Assembly (NCBI GenBank): GCA_019722365.1
Contig: JADFUC010000514.1
Span: forward strand, 888,107 to 952,106
From: Lithospermum erythrorhizon
Lineage: Eukaryota > Streptophyta > Magnoliopsida > Boraginales > Boraginaceae
Direction of reading: 5' to 3'
Length of the DNA stretch: 64,000 bases
Shown here: in pieces, positions 50,326-63,452 of the stretch
How the letters are laid out: each line of letters opens with the position of its first letter
Position numbering within the stretch: the first letter of the stretch is position 1
Made by a program: the position numbers and the translations under genes
The notes under the pieces: generated by a model
What the model was told of the DNA's origin: nothing
Database searches by the model: none
What the model saw: only the letters and a program-made list of their open reading frames with translations

Positions 50326-52653
50326 TCATATTCTTGGAATGAGATCATACAAAATTATGATTAGTTCGATAAAATCGAAAAACTTATGTAAAAGTAACAA
50401 ATTAGATGTTACCGGCCTTTTATTAAGGGGTTAGGAAAAATTACTATTATACTTATATTAATTTTAAAAATAAAAATAATTATTCTATATATCAACTCAA
50501 TAATATACATTTGGCTAGACATTTAGTAGGATCAAAAATAAAAAAATCATATTGAAGTTTTATTGAAATTTTATACAATCCAGCAATATAAAAAGACAAT
50601 TTTGATAGATGATATCAAATAATATGAAACAAAAAGAGTATATGACAATCTATTGGGCCGACTTTGATAATGTGATAATACTTGATTTGATTTTGTTTAA
50701 TTAACATCTAAAAGAATGACTCTAAGGCGTTTCATTAAGTATACTAGTTTCCATGCCTACTGTATGGATTATTTTATTATTTTTATAGTAAATTTTTCAT
50801 AATCGTTATAACATATTCAATTATACAACATATACAAAAAGAGAAAATATAAATGTAAATATAAGAATATATAATTCATTGAATTTAAAATATAATAATT
50901 GGATAACTATTATACACTAAAACAAACATTAAATTTATATACAAACTATTCATTTGCTATATACATTCCACTTTTTAAAAGTATTAGTAAATCTTATTTA
51001 TAATATTGTATTTTTATTCTAACCTTGTTGAAAACTTCTTATATATAATTTTGTACGTAAGAATTTATTTGGTAGATTTGAGCAAATATTAAAGGTATAA
51101 TGGTATTTAGAAATTCCTATTTCATTTCAGAATCCGTTAATCCATCCCATACACATTATATATGTGATAGATATAGATAATATTTATCACCCTTTCTCGT
51201 GTAACATCAAATTATTATCATTCTATCATAATTATTGATGCCATAATTTATTAATGGAAGTGAGTTGATATGACAATTAATTATGATAGTATATAAAAAA
51301 GTGAATCGCGTGCTTAGGTTTTCAGGGATTTTGCTCAATTTCAAATCTAATAGATCTGAATTTTTTTCTCAACAAATCTGTTTTTTCAAATAATTTTTTC
51401 TCAATTGGTTATTCGATCCAAGGGGTTTAGCTACCATCTGGATTTCCATTTTTGTTTGTCTTTAATTTTTACCTCTAGAATTAATATAGTAGATCTGCTT
51501 CTTGATAATCGTTTATATTGCAAATTTATTTTTTGGATTTTACCTAAAGTTTTTATTTTTATTTTTGTTGAAGATTTTACCTCAAATTTATTTCAGTAAT
51601 TTTGTTGTTTTCAAACAAATTAAATGTTTCATTTTTTTTTCAAGTTGTCAAGATCAGTAGTTAATATAGTAATATTATATAATTTCGAGTAATATTTAAT
51701 TTGATCCAAATTTATTGACAATTATTGTTTATTAATTTGTTTTGGAGGTTTGGAAAGTAATGCAATTGTTCATATTTGTTCATTCTGAGAGTTATCCATT
51801 TGTACTGTACCTCTGTTACATTGATTAATTCAATTTAAGAATTTTTATTACTTTTATATTGAACCATTAAGCCGGTATATGCAGAGGAGAATAGAGTGAT
51901 ATGTTCTCTATTATCATTTGTTAGTATTTTGGTTCTTGGCACTTTTTGCTAACATCTCAGGAGGCTTCCTCAAAGCCAAGAAACGTTATGCGCATTCCAA
52001 AGCACATCTATACCTCTTTCTACCTTATATTGAGAAATAGATTAAAAAAAAAAGTCAACTGCCCTTAACGAATCAACCGACATCTCCAAAGAACATGTAA
52101 AATTTAATCTTTAAACATTTAAATATTGCACCTAATAAGACAAAATGCAAATATATGTAACATAGATTTGATATAAAAGTATATTAAATTGATTCTCAAG
52201 CACGGTAAGTCTGTGGATGCCAAGAAGATGGGTGTTACCTTTGGTATGCAAATGAACCATTACCAAAAGCAAACGAACTTGCAGGACAAAAAGGATAGCA
52301 TTTATTCAACCTTATAAATTGCTAACCATACCTAAATATTAGGGGTCTAATTGAATCACCCTATAACCGAAGGTATAAGGTCTGATTCGTTAGGGGTCAT
52401 TGTCATTTTGGCAAATATTTGACCATCCCTGGCATTCAGTTGAAAGTCTACTAATCTATTAAAATTCAAATTTGTCCGAAAAATGTTGTCTAATCGCTTG
52501 TTTCCGTTAAATTGATGCCAACGTTAAATTAGGGACTAAATTGTACCAATATCGGGGATCATTTGCGCAGACCTTACATTAAGAGGGACTAAAGCCAAGA
52601 ATCTCAGACATATTATTCTGGGGACTATTTTGGCTATTTTCTCTTATAAATAA

Positions 52654-52880
52654 TACTTCATCCGTCTCAATTTCAGTGATCATGTAACACAAATTTCTCT
52701 TTTCATTATAAGCCGATCGCTTCCACTACCAACGTAATTTTTTCGTGATTGAAATTGTGATTGGTTTCAATATTCTTTTTCCTATCGTTAATAACGCTTC
52801 TCGAAATCAGATAATCAATGCATTTTCTTAATAAAACATTTTTCTACTAAACAATCAAATAAATTGAGACGAAAAGAGTA
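52654..52880. mobile_element. Stowaway-like MITE
   Basis: TACTTCATCCGTCTCAATTT at the left pairs with AAATTGAGACGAAAAGAGTA at the right, with TA target sites. 227 bp, non-coding. Its inner TIR sequence differs from the 42031 family, so it is a separate subfamily. Confidence 0.78.
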
Positions 52881-54297
52881 TCTATTTAAAATTAGATTTA
52901 TCATTAAATAAATACAAAATATTGTCCGTCATTTGACAGGCCATCCTAACTAGTTAAAAAACAAAAGGAGTAAAGTGGATATGATAGTGATTGGTTGAAT
53001 AATTAGCCAAAAATGCCAAAATGACATGAGATTTGCAAGAATCCGACAACGACAGACCCATGTCATTTTATTCGCAGAAAGCGTACCAACCAAAGTACTT
53101 CCATTTCCACCAAATCTTTTTCGTCTTCTATTTTCACCTCACGCGCCTTCACTTGTGTGACTGTAACACCCCTTTCACCTCTTCCTAATTCATCCTTTAT
53201 TAAAAAGCTACAAACCGCCATAAGAATCTAATCGAAATTCTCGACTCGGTATATCGCATGAGCTTAATCACGAGACGTATCAGAAAGCGGCGTGACTCTG
53301 TGACTTAATACTCTAATATTTTATCAATTAAAGCTTACGCCTCGCGATTTATCCTTTATTAAACTAATTTTCACACGTTTTAACATCAAAATTGAATGTA
53401 ATAAAGCAAGTTTATCTCAAACATAAATTAGGACTTAACAAGTTGATATATTCAAAAGTTGAGCGTCTTAATTGATCTATTTGAAAATGCATAGGGGCAA
53501 GTGAAATTTAGCTTTATATATTCGATTAAGGAATTTTCTTTATAAATCTTGAAATATAATTGTTTAGAACAAAAATATTTTATTAATGATATATCAAATT
53601 TTCTTTTTCTCATTCATTAATCAAATGTAATCATTACTCTTTAGGGTAACAATTGAACTTCATAAGAACAAAAAATGTAACAATAATGAAAAAATACCAT
53701 TTTTATTCAAAAGCATCAATTATTTTAAAACAATACTTTTATTCTAAACAACAATGTAATTTGAGACGAGGGAGAAAAATTATCATTTCCAAGAGATACG
53801 AGCTTCTCAAGCAATTAAAATGAAAATATAACGAGACAAAACAATAAAAAACAAAGATCTCCGCTTTTAATCATCGCTTTAGCCATTTTCTCATGACAAG
53901 GAAAGCAAAAAGAGAAAATTACATTGAAAATGTAAAATAACAATCAATTCAAACAATATCATCGCATTTATTGCTAACTTAAAAGAGAAAATAAATAAAA
54001 AAGACATCAAAAATATAAAATATTATTTAATAATAAAATGACAACTAAAAATAAACAAATCTCTTTATATAAAAGGACAACTAAAAAAATCGGAGAAAAT
54101 ATATTTTTTCTCAGTAGCAAAAACAAGAAACTGAACATAAACATAGACAATTAAAAGGGGACACAGACTATGGGCAACAAACAAATGTACAAAAGTGATC
54201 CCCATATCTAATAGCCTCAAATCATAAAGTAATTCCCTAATGTCTCATGTATCTCTATAAAGATGTAGTACACTCTCTAATAAGCATCTACCAATAC

Positions 54298-57200
54298 TCA
54301 TGTTAATGCAACTATAGGTGCATTACTTGGAGCGCATCTTTGGCGACGAGGGCGCCTGGTGGTCTTCCCCCAACCTGTTAGACTTCTTCTATCCTCTAAT
54401 ATAGTTTCAACAATGTTCATCTGTTGAGCGCAACCTCCAATAGGAGCAGAATCATGAGAATGTACTGCTTTTCGCTTCCGCCCTCTGGTGCCTCCATATT
54501 TTCTTGCTGATCCTGAATTCCAAGCATGACCAGTTGCTCTCATGAGCCCTGCAAATGTTTGTAGGTCTTCCGTCATCTCATGCCTTGATAGAGTAGTCAG
54601 GCCAGGCAGGATATCCCTTTGGAAGTCCCTTCGCTGCCTTCCTCTCCTCGCTTGGCCCCTTCGTGGTCTAGGTGGCGGAGCATTCCCTCCAGCTTCTTCG
54701 ACTAGGACTTCAGGTACTAAAGGTTTAGGCATGTAGTCTTCTTCTGTTGTGTCAGGTAACAGCAATGTCATTGCTTCGAAATCATCCATCTCATCGAAAG
54801 AACATTCTTTGCCTAAAATATTTTTCAATTTATCAGCAGTAGAAGCAACATCAGCAAACCATAAAAGGGATTTAAATTCAGCAGCATCAGGCAGGGGGGA
54901 AAAACTTTTCTCCTGAGTTTCATCTTGACAAGATAAGATGTCAACTATAGCTTTTGCTGCACTCATCAGGACTTCATCATCTAGTTGCTCGGATTCACAA
55001 TTTTGCGGCTGAGGAAAGATACTTTGCTCTTTTTCTTTCTCAGACAAATTATCCTCCTCTTCTGGAGCAGCAGGTTCTTCCAGATCAAAGTCCGCCACAA
55101 ATTTCATTGGCGAAATACTGCTTGCGCCAGAGGGTATTGGGAGATCTTCATCCTCGGTGACACGAGAGTTTAAATCTATGAAATTTCTAACACTGGAACT
55201 TCTATCTAATTTATCCTCTATAATAAGTTCTCCCACATCAGTCTCATCATCAAATTCGAGAAGTGAATCATCACAAGCTACATTGATATCAATTAAAAAG
55301 TTTTTCTTTTCTTCTTTGGCATTTTCTCTCTGTGAAGTGGAAGATGCAAGAGGTGATGCTTTATTTTCTGAACCACCAAGCTTCTCAAAGATCGGAACTC
55401 CAAGAATCTTTTTTACATACTGTGTCTCATATATCTCATTCTTATGCCAGATCTCATGGTTGGTTGAGGATGTAGCATTGAGCATACCTTTAAGATCTTT
55501 CCCAATTTCACTTTTGCCGAATAAAGAACTTTGAGAAGCTCTAGGAGGGCTTGAACCGATACAAATCACATTTTTATCTGGTTTTGGCGCTTCATTCTTC
55601 TTAAAGGCTGGCTTCGCTCGAAGCCAAGGCAACAATGTCTTCTCACTCTTATGGTCTTCACGAATACCTTTTCCATCCAATATTCCAAGATCTTGATGTG
55701 AACCTGCTTCACTCATTGCATCTCTTGGGAAGGTCTCATTTAAGTTCAAATCTTTTAGTGGATTCATATCAATGCGGCTCGAAGCCATGTATGCCTTCTC
55801 TTTTCTGTGATTGACTAGGCCTGAAGAGGCTATGTTATCATTTCTACTGCACACTAAATCTTTAGATCCTGAAGAAGACCCATGGTAAACACCATTGCAG
55901 GATGGTGGATCTCTTGCCAGACCAGGATTTGAGTGAGACCAGTTATTGACATACCACTTCTCATCCAAAATGTCATTATTACGAGCAGATGCCTGCAAAG
56001 TTCTATTCCCCCAAGGTGACGTGATCTGGGGCCTTGTTTGGGAAACACCAGCGGAACCTAAAAACATGTATGAGTTACATAGTTGGGAATCCGCAGTAGG
56101 TTCTCTGCATGAATGGTTTGGATAATCCTCTCTTCTATGAAATCCTTCCAACCCCCATGCCATTTTTTCTTTTCCGGGAGTTTCCTGGATACGATTGGCA
56201 AAATGAATTCCAAGGCCACAATCTTGGCCAATCACTTTTGATGGTGTAGAATGTAAAGACAGCTTATCTTTTCTCGAGACCAAATTAATGTTGCCTCCAG
56301 CAAGCTCTACAGAAACAAAGTTGTTTTCAGTTATATTTTGCAAACAGGTTCTGACAATTATTTAGATCTTCAAGTGAATTTATAATCTTGAGTATTTAAA
56401 TTTGCATGAGTAATATTTAAATATGTTGGGTCTATGTTAAGCATACCAGTTAGAATACTGATCTCGGTATAAAATATTTCAACAATGCATACTAACAAAT
56501 AGAGAGGTGACAGAAACACACATGAACTCATTAATATTTTCAGCGAGGTTGTAATCGAGTACCTGCTTCGCATGAAAATGGAAGCCATTTACTCCCATTG
56601 TCATTTTTCTCATTTAAGAAATTATTCACGGAATAGTTCCTGCCATGGCCAGGGTTCTGCATAGCATCACTTGGTAAATCTAGGAACCCAGAATAAGGTT
56701 TAGCTGGCAAATCTGTACCCTTAACTGCGCCATTACGAGCATAATGGCCAAATATTTTAATCGAGGATGATTCGGTTTCTTCTTCAACCTCAACAGGTTC
56801 ATTCAGGTCAGCCAACTCATTAGAAATCCTAGTGTCGGAAACAGAATTACACCCTTCTTGCAGGCTACCCATCTTCTCTCTAATACAGTCACCATCAGCA
56901 GACAGTTTCATGTTACTCTGTAATCTGACCTCACATTGTTTACTTGGGATTAAACTGGAAAACTCTATAGCCTTAGTGTACTTCTGTTTGGAATCTTTTG
57001 TGTCAATGTATTCATCTTCTGGGAGCTGAAGATCAATCAACTTTTTCCTAAACTTTGAGGGTCGAGTTTCTGAAACTTTGTAGGCCTCAGTACAGACATT
57101 CTGCAAAGGAAATTGACTAGAGAGAATGCCATTCCCTTTTGTGGAACTGACAGGAGAATTCATATCATCAGTACATGATACTGTCGATCTAACAGAACTG

Positions 57201-57739
57201 ACCAATGGGTATCTTGAAATGTGTGATTTACGACCATTCTCGGGTTGAGATCCTTGAAGGCATGATGAAGATGATTGTTCAATCAAGTCTTCATGTCTGT
57301 GCCCTTCCTTAGTCTTTATATCTTCCATCATGTCCCTTTGAGTTCTATAAAGGCGGTGCAGCTCAAACACCTGGATTTTTTCAACATTAATAAATGAATA
57401 AAACCTCCATCACAATGGACAAGTAAATACTATAACTTCAGAGTTTAGACCGACATAACCAAGAATACGTGGGTATACAGTAAAAAGAGTAATCATACAA
57501 TGTACCTGATTTTTGAATATTGTATCATGTTCAAGCATTTTCCACTTCAATCCATTAGTTTCATGCCCTGTATCTGCATCTGCTACTTTTTCTTGAACAG
57601 ATGACGTATAATACTGTCCATTTCCAAAATTCTTTTCTCTATAAAGTAAGTTCCATCTGTTGCCATTACACTCGTCATTAAGGTCCTTCATTGGATTATG
57701 TCCTCCTAAGTAGCTTTTACATCGAACGTGTGTTCCCAT
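54298..57739 (-). CDS. Plant-specific DUF863 family protein
   Basis: Three coding exons on the - strand: 57739-57506, 57370-56563 and 56306-54298. They total 3051 nt, 1016 aa. The start MGTHVRCKSYLGGHNPMKDLN is the family's N terminus. Exon 2 begins VFELHRLYRTQRDMMEDIK (residue 79), the best-conserved DUF863 block. The C terminus carries basic GGNAPPPRPRRGQARRGRQR, LPGLTTLSRHEMTEDLQTFA, ATGHAWNSG, RGRKRK and the closing GWGKTTRRPRRQRC. The middle is low in conserved order and acidic in places. The intron 2 acceptor is chosen at TTTCTGTAG (56307-56315): the upstream TTGTCAG acceptor would put the join out of frame. Molecular function is not established; the basic patches suggest a nuclear protein. 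It looks complete. Confidence 0.9.
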
Positions 57740-60050
57740 TTCTGGCAAACAATAAAGAGAATGTAAACCTATAAATGCTAACAACAGAATATCTTTGTGC
57801 TTGACTTACAAAAAACTGAATACACTTGTCTGTGAAGATTACACTGACAAAAAATAAGGCAAAAGAATGTATTGGAGGGCAACCCACGAGAAAAATGGTG
57901 AACAAAGTTCTTGCTAAATTACAGAAACTACAAAGAAACAGATATGGAACTGCAAATATAACATGGCAACTGACTACAGCATATGCCAATTAAGAAGACT
58001 AACATGAGATGAGCAAAGGAAGCGAAGTCCTAAAGATGATTTCTAGAAGTTTTAGATTTAACTAATCGGACGTTTTAATAGACCCCGCCAACAATGGAAT
58101 TTATTGTCATTCATCAGTATACATCATTGACGTAATGATTTTTCTATACCATGCAAAAAGAAAGTTCAGATCATATCAAGTTTTTCCAGTCTTGGGAGGC
58201 ATCCGTTCAGAAGTCAAGCAAAGTAATTTGATTTTCCTCGAAAAAGCTCAGCAATGAAGCAACCCACTAACGAACCCAAAATGCTCGTCGGGCAGCTAAG
58301 TCTCTCTTAAAAATAATGTCAGAATGAAAATCAGAGAAATCAGAAAATATAACACTGTGTTATCACTACTAGAGATATAGAAAGGAAATATATATAAAAA
58401 TATTGAATGATAATGGTACTTTTAAATCTGGTATAATTGAGTAAATTTATTATGAGAGTTTACAATTTGTAATTCCCCTTATTACTGGTTGATATATTTT
58501 GGTAATTACAATTACATTTTAATTGCTCTTGTTAAAAGTTATCAATATTTGTTTGGCATTCCTTTTGTCATTTGTATTATTGTTGATATATTTGGTAATA
58601 TAATTATTTGGCTCAAAGCTTTTTGTTGTTATCAATATTTGTTTGCTTCCTTTGTCATTTGCATTGTTACCTCGATTTATTGTTTTTCTTAGTTGTTTGA
58701 CTACTCCCCAGTGATTCTTCCCTGTCTGTTTAAATTGGTGTGCTTAATGCCGACAGTTTAGTATAGTAATCAATCATATATATATATAATGATCAAATTT
58801 AGATTCTGGATACAGAATGCTAAACATCAATCATATATATAATGACCAGATTTAGATTCTGGATACAGAATGCTAAACAGATGGTTAATTACTATACTAA
58901 ACTGTCGACGATGACAAAATTTTTACCTCAAGTTTAAACAATTTGGGAAGTCCTTAAAATTAGTCAAACTTAACTAAGAAAAGCAATAAATCAGGGAATT
59001 ATGAATGCAAATGACAAAAGGAATGCCAAACAAATATTGATAACTCCAACAAGAGCAATTAAAATGTAATTGTAATTACCAAAATATATCAACCAGTAAT
59101 AAGGGGAATTACAAATTGTAAACTCCATAATAAATTTACTCAATTATACCAGATTTAAAAGTACTATTATCATTCAATAAAGTTTCAAATTTTATCTCTA
59201 TATGAAGTGAAGAATAAAGCATTTGATATCTTATTGAAACCTAATCAATGGCAATAAGCCAAAATTTAGAGAACTAAAATTCATAACATCACATATGTAA
59301 GATATTATTGTTCATACAAACAAAAGATTCAATTTTTGCAATACCCAAATGATAAAATTAACATATCAACATGATCATATGCAATATTAAAGACATCATT
59401 AATAAAAAAATTGCTATTTTAGTCCAAGTCAAACTCAACACATATAAAATATCTAGGCCAAAAAAGTAAGTTTTTACCTTAAACCAACATACTGGAAACC
59501 ATCTTTACTCCTCATGAATTGATTAATTCAATTGTATCTCAAATACCATCTAAATATGAAGTAAAAAATGGACTTATTTTCTACTGTAAAATGAGCCAAA
59601 ACAAGTAAAAATTACAGCAAATGAAGTACAAATTATATTGGTAAATAACTTTTATTCAAACTCGGTAAACATAACAAAAGAAAATAGTACTTGAAACCAT
59701 TAAAGAAGCTAACTAGCTAAGATCCTCACAAAAGAACAAAATTTAATAAAATCAAATGAAAACATTAAAATGTTGATCTATTGGGGATGAGGGTACTTTA
59801 GTATCTTGTTCTACTATCTCACAACTAACAATAATAAAGAAATAAAAAAGACAAGTTTTACTCTTCTAGAGAGAGAATGATGCAAATGAGAAAGTACAAC
59901 AATAAAATGAAAAAAATATGAGAATAAAAGCTATGTCCTTTTTATAAGTACATACATATTTTGAGAGAGAGAAAATCAAGAATGAAAGAGATTGGGAGAG
60001 AGTGAGAGAGAAAGAGAGAGATCCTAGATAACAAATCTTTCTCCCACAGA
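57740..60050 (-). promoter_or_regulatory. Probable 5' leader of the DUF863 gene
   Basis: An acceptor-like TTTGCCAG stands just before the ATG at 57739, so a leader intron is likely. At 59955-60025 the - strand is a CT-rich microsatellite (GAGAGA on +), typical of plant 5' UTRs, which would place the first exon there. The interval between holds the fold-back element at 58401-59179. Donor site and transcription start are not fixed. Confidence 0.4.
58401..59179. mobile_element. Fold-back element (~780-bp long inverted repeat)
   Basis: The left arm (58401-58770) and right arm (58887-59179) are near-perfect reverse complements in long blocks, for example ACTTTTAAATCTGGTATAAT and TTTGTTTGGCATTCCTTTTG. 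The left arm carries an extra ~90-bp internal duplication (TATCAATATTTGTTTG at 58540 and 58630). Inner ends GACAGTTTAGTATAGTAAT / ATTACTATACTAAACTGTC close the stem. The loop (58771-58886) is a two-copy tandem repeat of ~55 bp including AGATTCTGGATACAGAATGC. No coding potential. Confidence 0.85.
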
Positions 60051-61790
60051 AACAAATGATGGTCTCTGGACTCTAGGAACTGTGTGACATAAATCTGTCA
60101 ACTCTATGCTGAACTGTTATACACACGCCAAAACAATAAATCAAAGCGGCAATGAAATTACTAAAATAATTTCGAATTTAACACACCCATCTTTGTTAAA
60201 GAACAAAGTCAATTATCGGTATACGTTGATCGAAAACAAGCGACCATTCATGTCAGACACCAACAAACGAATTCCCGCTTATAAGAAAAACAAACAAACA
60301 ATAAACTGGTTAAGATAAACAATCATGTAAGATTGCTCGCTGTCTATCATGTAAACACTTTAATAAACTTCGCTTACATAAAAATACAAGTAAATTACTA
60401 GTTTGTCATCAAACATGCAAAAACAAAATCAATACACGAAAATATTTAGAAAAATGTGGTCTTTATTGATATCAATCAAACACTACTTATTACATTGTAA
60501 AAATTTCGCTTCACTTCCTGCCAAATTCGACAAGAAGGGCTCACTGCCCTTCGCTTGCTTTCTAATGAACTTGTAGCCATGTATTCAACCTGTAGAACAG
60601 TTGTAACTGCAGCTGACCATCTTAGTTTCGAACTTGTAGTCACATATCAAGCGAACTTCAGAAGCCACATATCGTCATTTACGCTTTCAAAAACGCCAAA
60701 TCCTCCTCACGAGAATCCCCGCCAAATTCAAACCGAGACCGCATTACAATAGATATTCGTTATATGCCAGCTTTACGATTTAAAAAACTCGATAAAATTA
60801 ATACACATAATCTCATTAATTTCATAATATTTAAGATGGTAATCTCAATTCATAATCGATAAATAACTCCTTGCAATTAATAAAAATAATCTTACATAAC
60901 ATTTCAAAACTAAACATACATAATTTCCATGGTTGTTGTCTAATAAACATAAGATAAATCATTTTATCATAAACAATCATTGGCTCAATTCCTCGCTTTT
61001 ATCACAAACAACTACGATCTAAATCGCTAAGATGTAACAAACACTGCACAAATTCGCTTGTTAAGATATAATCATGTAGAAGAGATTTAACGATGAAACG
61101 ATATATTTATCGCAGCAATGACTTGTTTATTGCTTCAAAAACAAACAGCAAACGGAAAGCCGGTATTTCTAATCAAACGGCGTAGTACAATATAAAATTG
61201 AATCGATCGGGAGCGCTTATAAAGCTGAAATGATAATTCACTCTCTGTTAGTATATGTAAAGACGAGAGAATTCGGTTACTTTTTAAACAACACGGGGTG
61301 AATTGCTGGCTGAAACAATCATTCTTGCACCATTGCTTTTGATAAACACAGACAAATTCTATTGCTTCTAACGATTTACGTGGAAGCTATGCTTGTCAAA
61401 TCAAGCCGCCTTTTGCAGTAACTCAGAGACCTGAAAGAAGCAATTGTATTCGAGCTTGTATAAACGTTTATCCATTTAACATTATTTTCAAGCAAGACGG
61501 AACAAATTTGTTTATTTTATAATGAACATGCAAACAATTATTGTTTTATAGCAAACATGGAACAAATTTGTTTCAAATAATTCGACGGTTGAATCATGTA
61601 TGCTACCACGCCATGACGTGAATCATGTCCTCGTTATGGAACGCAAAGAAACGCTAACCTATTATCAATTTGCATAACGAGCAGTTAGTAAACGCTTACT
61701 ATAATTATCGATTGAAAAATTATAAAAACGGCTTAATATATAACCTATAAATAAGCAAAGGAAAATAACAAGGAATTACGCGATAAATTA
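60051..61790. other. Intergenic, no gene
   Basis: Short ORFs only. The DNA is sprinkled with AACAAGCG/CGCTTGTT words (e.g. 60230-60245, 61040-61050) related to the minisatellite at 62441-62640, so the array may be part of an older, larger repeat. Confidence 0.4.
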
Positions 61791-62210
61791 AATATATTAC
61801 ACTACATTATATTATTATACTATCAAATTAATATAATACAACTAAATACATCAAATAATAAAAATACATCCATGTACGCCTAAATACATGTAAATACACC
61901 TTAAATACAACTAAATACACAAAAATACACCTTACATACTAAATACATGTAAATACACCTATATTAACTAAATACATCCAAATACACAAAAATACACCCA
62001 TATATGCCTAAATACATGTAAAATACACCTAAATACAACTTAAATACATCAAAACACACAAAAATTCCATATATGCCTAAATACATAAATACACTTAAAT
62101 ACAACTAAATATTATCTGTAATACACAAAAATACACTCTAAAATGTAAAACAAATACATTTAGGTGTATTTTTGTGTATTTGGATGTATCTATTGTATTT
62201 AGTATTTCTA
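61791..62210. repeat. AAATACA-type degenerate minisatellite with an inverted end
   Basis: From ~61840 to 62160 the words TAAATACAYCTAAATACA recur every 10-25 bp. At 62158-62205 the same words appear on the other strand (TTTAGGTGTATTTTTGTGTA), so the array ends in a snap-back hairpin. Confidence 0.75.
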
Positions 62211-62257
62211 TGTAGTCAAGTTTCAAGGCTTCACGTGAGCTATATATTATTTAATTC

Positions 62258-62430
62258 ATTCTACGTAATTAATTATTTATTCATTCTTAATAAATTAATT
62301 ATTTAATTTCTTTTCTTATGTAATTAATTATTTAATTTATTTTTAAGTAATTAATTATTTAATTATTTCTTATGTAATTAATTATTTAATTCATTCTTAT
62401 GTAATTAATTCATTCTTATGTATTATTTAA
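62258..62430. repeat. TAATTAATTATTTAATT tandem repeat
   Basis: About six copies of TAATTAATTATTTAATT separated by TTCTTATG-like spacers, with periods of about 30-38 bp. Almost pure AT. Confidence 0.75.
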
Positions 62431-62440
62431 TTTTTATGTA

Positions 62441-62645
62441 GCTTGTTTTTGTTTTGTTTATAACAAACATTAAATGAATTAGCTTGTTGTCTTATAAACA
62501 TGGGATGAATTCGCTTGTTCACTTACAAACATGAATGTAACTCGCTTGTTGTGTTATAAACATGATAAAAACTTGCTTGTTTTCTTACAAACGAATTCGC
62601 TTGTTTTGTTACAAGCATAAAGTAAATTCGCTTGTTTTCTGGGCC
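62441..62645. repeat. 31-bp minisatellite (GCTTGTT array)
   Basis: Units begin GCTTGTT at 62441, 62482, 62513, 62544, 62575, 62599 and 62630. Most are exactly 31 bp (one 41, one 24). The approximate unit is GCTTGTT, three bases, TTAYAAACATG, then ATGAAATTC-like sequence. Each unit contains a small inverted repeat (TTGT...ACAA). Confidence 0.85.
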
Positions 62646-63452
62646 AAAGCATTTAATCTAATTTCGGCTTGTTTCTAACAAACATCATGTTGTTCGCTTT
62701 TCTCTAAAAAGTGGTAAAATACTATTTTCACCCATTTTTACCTGTTGCGCGTGCATAGCTATGCTCCACTCTTATGCTATATGCTTCTGATCGAAAGCGA
62801 ATCGTGTGAGTAGGTAACTATTATTTAAAATTATTCTTGGGGAAAAGAGAATGTGAATCGTGATAATAAATTAAATTATCATTAATACAATAATTTTGGG
62901 GAGAATGAAAATTATATTATTATATTATATTTGTTATTCTCCTCCATTCTCCTCCACTCAGGGTAAATGATTTTAGAGTGAATTTAGTGACAACGAGCTT
63001 GCAATAGATTCCTCCTAGGTTAACATCTAATCGAGTTCCCAAATAACAAAATTATTAAATTCCCCCTAGTTACCCCCAAAACAAACGGACCATTAAATCT
63101 ATTTTTTGTTCCATGATTTTCTGGGAAATTTGCAATATGGAACTTTCGTAATTTTTGTTGCAAAAACAACATACAGTAAATTATAAAACTATAATCCCTC
63201 GTCCTATTTAATTATCTAGTTTAAAATTACTTTATAAAAATAATAATCGATTTTACTATTTTAAAGCTTTATTGAAACTTCAAATGCAGCAAAGGAACAT
63301 GATTGTGGCCTATAATCTAGGACGCCAACAAATTAACCAGATATATTGCATATATTCCAATGGATTAATCAGATGGCTGGTAAGGTCAGTATATTGACTA
63401 TATTAATAGCTCACAATATATTCTGTTAGTTACCATTTGAGAAGAATATTAC
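62646..63452. other. Intergenic, no gene
   Basis: No gene. TAATCCCTCGTCCTATTTAA near 63195 resembles a Stowaway left end without a partner. Confidence 0.4.

Larger units (their letters stand above)
48966..54297. other. Intergenic region with MITE remnants, no gene
   Basis: More than 5 kb of AT-rich DNA. The 51.3-51.65 kb stretch has a TATA-like start and T-rich leader-like sequence but no following gene. 53.0-53.3 kb is less AT-rich but encodes nothing recognisable. The part nearest 54297 is the DUF863 3' UTR. Confidence 0.45.

Noticed and set aside
54542..55534. Plus-strand ORFs over the DUF863 gene
   Set aside because: Antisense to a conserved exon, no recognisable motifs.
61840..62640. 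Repeat arrays, considered as CRISPR or telomere
   Set aside because: Units lack unique spacers and cas genes, and are not TTTAGGG repeats; these are plant minisatellites.
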